From Apostichopus japonicus (lineage: Eukaryota > Echinodermata > Holothuroidea > Aspidochirotida > Stichopodidae): DNA of 64,000 nt. Shown piece after piece: positions 59,201 to 64,000 of the stretch; positions within the stretch are counted from its first letter, which is position 1, and each line of letters opens with the position of its first letter. The notes beneath the pieces are model-generated. The model saw only the letters and a list, made by a program, of their open reading frames with translations. It did not search any database and was not told the DNA's origin. The translations under genes were made by a program, and so were the position numbers. The stretch is taken from positions 15,941,001 to 16,005,000 of the forward strand of contig NC_092561.1 in NCBI RefSeq assembly GCF_037975245.1, in the 5' to 3' direction.

Positions 59201-59782
59201 ATACAAAAACCCTTATAGACAAACCAATTCGAGTGTCGAGTAGTTCTCGATCTGGATGCATTGGCCCTATTTCTCACATTGCACGTAGTCTTTGGAGACG
59301 TTATTTCACCTCGGGCGCGTTGCTGAATGGGTGTACTTTGTTAGCTCTGTCAAGTTTCTTAGCTTCCCTTTCAAATTCATCTTTAGTCTCATTGCTAACC
59401 CTTGCTTAATAATGATATTTAAATCCCAATATCATAATGCTACCTCTGATTTGAAGCTACAAGGATTAAAATACTAATTTAATCTGTATTTTTTTCTTTT
59501 CAGCCCACTTACACCACTGATGTCGAGGATGCACCTCCAGTTGCTGCACCGCCCACTCGAGTCAGGGCGTTATTTCAGGACTCCGATGTGTCTATGCTAC
59601 TACATCTCTATCGAGAAACTGTAAAAAAATCCAATCAAAAGATCACGAAAAAAGATGTAGTTAGAAAGATGCATCGGGAGAATGCACACCTGGCCGGATG
59701 GACGGTGCAGCAGCTTTATGACAAGCTGAGGAAGCTCCTTGAAAAGGAAGAGGACAAGAACTTCCATGGCGATCCTAAATAG
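50245..59782 (+). CDS. Intron-rich tyrosine-recombinase-like protein with zinc fingers
   Basis: Reconstructed exons: 50245-50269, 51678-51989, 52404-52414, 52724-52891, 53076-53141, 53445-53525, 53721-54026, 54143-54270, 54488-54617, 55146-55281, 55535-55685, 56012-56241, 56638-56709, 56908-57089, 57455-57730, 57990-58139, 58318-58392, 58692-58766, 59022-59051, 59504-59782. All 19 introns are GT-AG, phases agree throughout, and the sum is 2883 nt (960 residues and TAG). Domains by residue: 9-116 unknown; 117-172 very acidic; 222-323 DGDDEGTGGE-type repeats ending in a KRPRL nuclear-localisation-like motif; C2H2-like fingers at 330-348 and 385-406; core-binding (SAM-like) helices about 515-560; catalytic domain about 615-790 with Arg636 (TGHRSGV), Lys671 (DHKT), Arg752 (NLRKTAAT), His777 and Tyr786 (GRYYNE). 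Leu749 stands where box II normally has His. The C-terminus (about 890-945) looks Myb/SANT-like. Tyrosine recombinases cut and rejoin DNA through a 3'-phosphotyrosine. I infer a nuclear DNA-binding protein; catalytic activity is uncertain. The exon structure argues against a fresh transposon copy. The family name (Crypton-derived or another metazoan integrase family) is not settled. The first exon is the least certain. Confidence 0.82.
51678..51989 (+). CDS. Coding exon 2 of the recombinase-like gene: N-terminal domain
   Basis: Encodes residues 9-113, including IKEQWTSGAL, ARYGSRRSTALIDEGV and AKADIITFVGARLMGQF. It is GC-rich against AT-rich flanks, a good sign of real coding sequence. It starts in phase 1 after TTTTTCTTAG and ends in phase 1 at ATCG|GTATGT. 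I do not recognise the domain. Confidence 0.85.
52404..52414 (+). CDS. 11-nt microexon of the recombinase-like gene
   Basis: AAAGACGCAGG between CCACAG and GTAAGT. The preceding exon ends in phase 1 and the next starts in phase 0, so an 11-nt exon exactly restores the frame (Glu-Arg-Arg-Arg). Skipping it would shift the frame. Confidence 0.65.
53184..53330. repeat. TA-rich microsatellite in an intron
   Basis: Mostly alternating TATA/TTTA sequence ending in a short (TG)n, within the 53142-53444 intron. Frames of Ile/Tyr read from it are artefacts. Confidence 0.85.
53721..54026 (+). CDS. Repeat-bearing acidic exon of the recombinase-like gene
   Basis: 102 codons in phase 0. A ~36-bp minisatellite encodes about five 12-residue repeats of the type DRDGDDEGTGGE (from about 53783 to 53990), with variants at the Met, Thr and Gln positions. 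It then reads LASRAKRPRLGEP, whose KRPRL core resembles a classical nuclear localisation signal. The repeat keeps frame because its unit is a multiple of three. Confidence 0.85.
54143..54617 (+). CDS. Two zinc-finger exons of the recombinase-like gene
   Basis: Exon 54143-54270 encodes CPLCEG...ATHLTDSH (C-x2-C-x9-H-x4-H). Exon 54488-54617 encodes CPVPGCPS...DQHLRRCH (C-x4-C-x10-H-x4-H). The fingers are atypical in spacing but alike in layout (CP..C, then LxxHLxxxH). They are separated by a 217-bp phase-2 intron and lie just before the recombinase part, where they could help DNA binding. Confidence 0.82.
54840..55075 (+). repeat. Diverged copy of the 901-bp-unit core, in an intron
   Basis: Resembles the part of the 901-bp unit that runs from CTTCCAGTC through AAAGGATTCTGCC and TTTTTCCCGCC to GTTCCACAATTGCTGGCCAC. 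Two to three degenerate 30-bp minisatellite units lie at about 55000-55065. It sits in the intron before 55146. Confidence 0.7.
55146..56709 (+). CDS. Linker and core-binding exons of the recombinase-like gene
   Basis: Exons 55146-55281, 55535-55685, 56012-56241 and 56638-56709. The third encodes KAPKTISSYLLSMKLFCRFL, a helical segment of the kind found in the SAM-like N-terminal domain of tyrosine recombinases, which grips DNA opposite the catalytic domain. Low complexity is absent and GC is raised in all four. Confidence 0.78.
56908..58139 (+). CDS. Catalytic-domain exons of the recombinase-like gene
   Basis: Exon 56908-57089 holds box I (STGHRSGVVLNLT, Arg636). Exon 57455-57730 opens with ISDHKTLKSHGP (Lys671 of the beta hairpin) and ends with box II, SPLNLRKTAATL (Arg752, with Leu749 where His is usual). 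Exon 57990-58139 holds AQAMSHTEYTQGRYYNE, giving His777 and the nucleophile Tyr786, nine residues apart as in active enzymes. Order and spacing fit the tyrosine recombinase fold well. Confidence 0.85.
57800..57940 (+). repeat. Second diverged copy of the 901-bp-unit core, in an intron
   Basis: AAGGATTGTGCC, GCCTAAAATCTTTG and GTTCCGCAATTGCTGGCCAC appear in the same order as in the 901-bp unit. It lies in the intron between the box II exon and the Tyr exon. Confidence 0.65.
58318..59782 (+). CDS. C-terminal exons of the recombinase-like gene
   Basis: Exons 58318-58392, 58692-58766, 59022-59051 and 59504-59782. The first three are short, Pro/Ser/Gln-rich and all a whole number of codons. The last ends with ITKKDVVRKMHRENAHLAGW and TVQQLYDKLRKLLEKEED before TAG at 59780-59782. 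The Trp and the final basic helix (QQLYDKLRKL) look like a Myb/SANT-type DNA-binding module; this is a resemblance, not a firm call. Confidence 0.75.
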
Positions 59783-60225
59783 GTACGTTAGCGAATGTTC
59801 CTTTGCACAACAATAACAATTTATTATTACCGTTTCAAGCTATCACTCAACTACAGGGATAAGTGTGGCAATCTAATGTTTGTTTTGCTTACAGATGCCC
59901 CCATGTATTCTTAATGAACTGTTGAACTCCCCATCCCCTCCCTTTGAAATGTATGGTGCTGCTTAAGGTTTGCATTATCTACTCTGTCTTCCAATACATC
60001 CACAATGAAGTAGTATCATGGACCTCTAACTCCATAACATTTTCTTGCATTTTGTTTTTGCAGGACTCAACATCAACTGAGGCACGAATGATTGGAATGG
60101 AAGTCCTCTTCCTTTTGGAGCAGAGGTGTAAGTGGATGGGGGGGGGGGTACTTTCATATTTCAATCTCCACCGTGGGGGCGGGGGTTGTTAAATTTTATA
60201 AGAATAAAATGTTACATTAAAACCT
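59783..60225 (+). other. Possible 3' UTR with introns and poly(A) signal
   Basis: A donor (TAG|GTACGT) overlaps the stop codon. Acceptors at 59894 (GCTTACAG) and 60063 (TTTTTGCAG) follow, with AATAAA at 60203-60208. These could form a spliced 3' UTR ending near 60225. The exact structure is unproved. Confidence 0.35.
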
Positions 60226-60695
60226 GATTCTATATGGTTTATTTAAGGGTGTGATGATTATGCTGTTCACACTATACCTATAAAGTTTAATATTATAATT
60301 TTGAAATTAAAACTGTTCAATTAGAACCTAGCTGATTCTACATGGTTTATTTATTGGTGTGATGATTATGCTGTTCTCCCTATTAGTTCATTGTTAAATA
60401 TTATAATTGTGAAATTCACTCTCTTCACCACAGGGGGAGGCAGGGGCAGAGGGTTGTGAATTTTAAAACTGTTCAATTAGAACCTATCTGATTCTACATG
60501 GTTTATTTATTGGTGTGATGATTATGCTGTTCACCCTATTAGTTCATTGTTAAATATTATAATTGTGAAATTCACTCTCTTCACCACAGGGGACGGGCAG
60601 GGCCAGAGGGTTGTGAGTTTTAAAACTGTTCAATTAGAACCTATCTGATTCTACATGGTTTATTTATTGGTGTGATGTTTATGTTTATGATGTTG
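60220..60695. repeat. ~157-bp tandem repeat
   Basis: The block ATTAGAACCTATCTGATTCT recurs at 60320, 60476 and 60633 (periods 156 and 157), with an incomplete diverged copy before it. Each unit includes GGTGTGATGATTATGCTGTT and TTCACTCTCTTCACCACAGG. Confidence 0.85.
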
Positions 60696-61039
60696 GTGTG
60701 ATGATTATGCTGATAATGTATTTAGCTTTTTAATGTATTACAATATTCAAAAGATTGAGATTCAAAAGATTGAGAATATATTCAAAAGATTGAGTTTGTC
60801 TTATTATTGGTATTTCATAGTTTTTACATTCACTACTTTGTCTGCCTGGGCCCTGCAATCCCTCCCGACCCCACCCACCCCTACCTACCCCCACCCACCC
60901 CCACCCACCCCACCCCACCACCACCCCTCCCTCATATGCTGCGATCGCAGGAGAAGGTTAAGTTTTTAATCTTATTTCATATTGGGGGAAACTAATATAA
61001 CAACGACATCAACAACCTCTGCTCTTGTAATGGTTTTCT
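60696..61039. other. Spacer with C-rich low-complexity run
   Basis: Contains ATTCAAAAGATTGAG repeats at about 60745-60790 and a CCCACC-type run at about 60868-60930. No gene seen. Confidence 0.65.
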
Positions 61040-64000
61040 AATCAATGATAAGGGTGAATGAAACCCACGTGTAAAATCAATACGAAAAGGATTCTGCCGC
61101 AACCGCTATATTTTTCCCGCCTAAAAGCGAAGGTCCGAAACTCCACAATTGCTGGCCACAGAGCCAAAAGTTCCACAATTGTTGGACACATAGCCAAAAG
61201 TGCCACAATTGTTGGCCACAGAGCCAAAAGTGCCACAATTGTTGGCTGGTCAATTTGTGTCAGAGAATATGCATTCTATGTTCACTGCAACCCCCAGCCC
61301 CCGCTTACATCTGTATTGATGCTAGGCTTCCAATATATGTGCCCGTCTTCCAAACGTATTAGATTCTCCAATTAAAAGAAATTGTATTTCTATATGCATT
61401 GAGCTTGCCACAGGAACCTTGTCAAGCAAGCTTTTTGCATCCTATAATCATCAGCCCCCTCTTGTTTGATGTGTTGTGCGTATGAGTGTGTGTACTGTTC
61501 TTGAAAGATTAAGATATGATTTATTTTTGGGGGTATCGACAAACGATGACGGGGGATCTATACTCAACTACACGTAGGTATGGAGTATATTATGTAAATA
61601 AGACGAGCACTTTCCTTCTTCGTGAGTGTGATAAGGAGGGGGCAGAGTGGAACTCCCCTACAGGAGTACCTTTAAGGATAGAGAAGCGCATATACCCCTA
61701 CCAGTGACTGTGTTTATAAGCTCACAAGCACTCGAGCCACTGGGTTCCAAATGAACCCCGACCCCCACACTTCTTTGTTCGCAGGGTTTGGTGCTTCTTT
61801 TGTTTTTTTGTAAAGGGAGGGGTCGGGAATGGCTTTCAATCATGTTGGGATTAAAAAGAACAAAATAAAAACACGTAAGAGATTAGGCAAAGACTAATTT
61901 ACCGCCCCTCGGTAGGCTATTCCCTTTAAGTGGTCCTTCCAGTCAGTGATAATGGTGTATGAAATCTACGTGTCAATTCAATACGAAAAGGATTCTGCCG
62001 CAACCGCTATATTTTTCCCGCCTAAAAGCGAAGGTCCGAAACTCCACAATTGCTGGCCACAGAGCCAAAAGTTCCACAATTGCTGGCCACAGAGCCAAAA
62101 GTGCCACAATTGTTGGCCACAGAGCCAAAAGTGCCACAATTGTTGGATGGTCAATTTGTGTCAGAGAATATGCATTCTATGTTCACTGCAACCCCCAGCC
62201 CCCGCTTACATCTGTATTGATGCTAGGCTTCCAATATATGTGCCCGTCTTCCAAACGTATTAGATTCTCCCAATTAAAATAAATTGTATTTCTATATGCA
62301 TTGAGTTTGCCACAGGAACCTTGTCAAGCAAGCTTTTTTAATCCTATAATCATCAGCCCCCTCTCGTTTGATGTGTTCTGCGTATGAGTGTGTGTACTGT
62401 TCTTGAAAGATTAAGATATGATTTATTTTTGGGGGTATCAACAAACGATGGCGGGGTTCTATACTCAACTACACGTAGGTATGGAGTTTATTATGTAAAT
62501 AAGACGAGCACTTTCCTTCTTCGTGAGTGTGATAAGGAGGGGGCAGAGTGGAACTCCCCTACCGGAGTACCTTTAAGGATAGAGAACCGCATATACCCCT
62601 ACCAGTGACTGTGTTTATAAGCTCACAAGCACTCGAGCCACTGGGTTCCTAATGAACCCCGACCCCCACACTTCTTTGTTCGCAGGGTTTGGTGCTTCTT
62701 TTGTTTTTTTGTAAAGGGAGGGGTCGGGATTGGCTTTCAGTCATGTTGGGATTAAAAAGAAGAAAATAGAAACACGTAAGAAATTAGGCAAAGGCTAATT
62801 TACCGCCCCTCGGTAGGCTATACCCTTTAAGTAGTCCTTCCAGTCAATGATAATGGTGTATGAAATCTACGTGTCAATTCAATACGAAAAGGATTCTTCC
62901 GCAACCGCTATATTTTTCCCGCCTAAAAGCGAAGGTCCGAAACTCCACAATTGCTGGCCACAGAGCCAAAAGTTCCACAATTGCTGGCCACAGAGCCAAA
63001 AGTGCCACAATTGTTGGCCACAGAGCCAAAAGTGCCACAATTGTTGGATGGTCAATTTGTGTCAGAGAATATGCATTCTATGTTCACTGCAACCCCCAGC
63101 CCCCGCTTACATCTGTATTGATGCTAGGCTTCCAATATATGTGCCCGTCTTCCAAACGTATTAGATTCTCCCAATTAAAATAAATTGTATTTCTATATGC
63201 ATTGAGTTTGCCACAGGAACCTTGTCAAGCAAGCTTTTTAAATCCTATAATCATCAGCCCCCTCTTGTTTGATGTGTTGTGCGTATGAGTGTGTGTACTG
63301 TTCTTGAAAGATTAAGATATGATTTATTTTTGGGGGTATCGACAAACGATGGCGGGGGATCTATACTCAACTACACGTAGGTATGGAGTATATTATGTAA
63401 ATAAGACGAGCACTTTCCTTCTTCGTGAGTGTGATAAGGAGGGGGCAGAGTGGAACTCCCCTACCGGAGTACCTTTAAGGATAGAGAAGCGCATATACCC
63501 CTACCAGTGACTGTGTTTATAAGCTCACAAGCACTCGAGCCACTGGGTTCCTAATGAACCCCGACCCCCACACTTCTTTGTTCGCAGGGTTTGGTGCTTC
63601 TTTTGTTTTTTTGTAAAGGGAGGGGTCGGGATTGGATTTCAGTCATGTTGGGATTAAAAAGAAGAAAATAAAAACACGTAAGAGATTAGGCAAAGACTAA
63701 TTTACCGCCCCTCGGTAGGCTATACCCTTTAAGTAGTCCTTCCAGTCAATGATAATGGTGTATGAAATCTACGTGTCAATTCAATACGAAAAGGATTCTG
63801 CCGCACCCGCTATATTTTTCCCGCCTAAAAGCGAAGGTCCGAAACTCCACAATTGCTGGCCACAGAGCCAAAAGTTCCACAATTGCTGGCCACAGAGCCA
63901 AAAGTGCCACAATTGTTGGCCACAGAGCCAAAAGTTCCACAATTGTTGGCTGGTCAATTTGTATTATAGAATATACATTGTATGTGTTTGGCAACCCCCA
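61040..64000. repeat. 901-bp tandem repeat array, running off the window
   Basis: Three full units and part of a fourth. The block ATACGAAAAGGATTCTGCCG recurs at 61081, 61982, 62883 and 63784, an exact 901-bp period. Each unit contains four 30-bp minisatellite copies of CCACAATTGCTGGCCACAGA plus GCCAAAAGTT (61141-61250 in the first unit). Small differences such as GTTGGACACATAGCC occur in unit 1. Short frames of 60-107 residues repeat with the array; stop-free length is modest and I do not call them genes. Confidence 0.92.

Noticed and set aside
50245-59782. Calling the recombinase-like gene a Crypton or DIRS element
   Set aside because: No terminal repeats, reverse transcriptase or compact element structure is visible, and the exon structure is host-like; relation to Crypton-derived genes remains possible but unproved.
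61959-63183. Repeated 105-107 codon frames in the 901-bp units
   Set aside because: They recur only because the DNA repeats, read through the minisatellite, and overlap other frames of equal length.
61040-64000. CRISPR-like array (regular 30-bp repeats)
   Set aside because: Animal genome; the repeats are directly adjacent without unique spacers and lie within a 901-bp satellite-like unit.

Overview
This is eukaryotic (animal) nuclear DNA. It carries replication-dependent core histone genes without introns that end in the metazoan 16-nt histone stem-loop, and a separate multi-exon gene with GT-AG introns in AT-rich, repeat-rich sequence. Histone H4 has Cys instead of Thr at position 73, a substitution known from sea urchin H4. 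That and the overall histone sequences suggest an echinoderm or close relative. The species cannot be named from the window.

Region 1 (1-32333) is a tandem core-histone array. Each ~5.76-5.78 kb unit holds a divergent H2B/H2A pair and a divergent H3/H4 pair and no H1. The left arm (1-16317) reads H2B(-) H2A(+) H3(-) H4(+). A 100-N gap (16318-16417) follows. The right arm (16418-32333) is in the opposite orientation: H4(-) H3(+) H2A(-) H2B(+). There are 23 histone loci: 19 intact genes, three frameshifted loci (H2A, H3 and H4 of unit 3, next to the gap) and one 5'-truncated H2A at the right edge of the array. Each pair shares one intergenic promoter with CCAAT and TATA-like elements, so the four nucleosomal histones would be expressed together. 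Both kinds of spacer carry copies of a related ~165-175 bp element in opposite orientations. The long H4-H2B spacer also holds a relic of the C-terminal end of a non-LTR retrotransposon reverse transcriptase.

Region 2 (32334-46700) has no gene I can support. It consists of AT-rich unique sequence, a direct duplication of ~3.6-3.9 kb (36.6-40.2 kb against 42.6-46.5 kb) and, between the copies, a 416-bp tandem array.

Region 3 (46.7-60.2 kb) holds one intron-rich gene on the + strand. I reconstruct 20 coding exons (50245-59782), all GT-AG and phase-consistent, encoding about 960 residues. The protein has an N-terminal unknown domain, an acidic region, a repetitive acidic segment, two C2H2-like zinc fingers, a core-binding domain and a tyrosine-recombinase catalytic domain. 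The catalytic domain keeps Arg, Lys, Arg, His and Tyr, with the box II His replaced by Leu. A Myb/SANT-like C-terminus follows. A TATA box and a noncoding first exon are proposed near 46.94-47.07 kb. This is the most interesting gene in the window.

Region 4 (60.2-64.0 kb) is tandem repeats: a ~157-bp unit, then a 901-bp unit that contains a 30-bp minisatellite and runs off the end of the window. Diverged relatives of the 901-bp unit lie in two introns of the recombinase-like gene.
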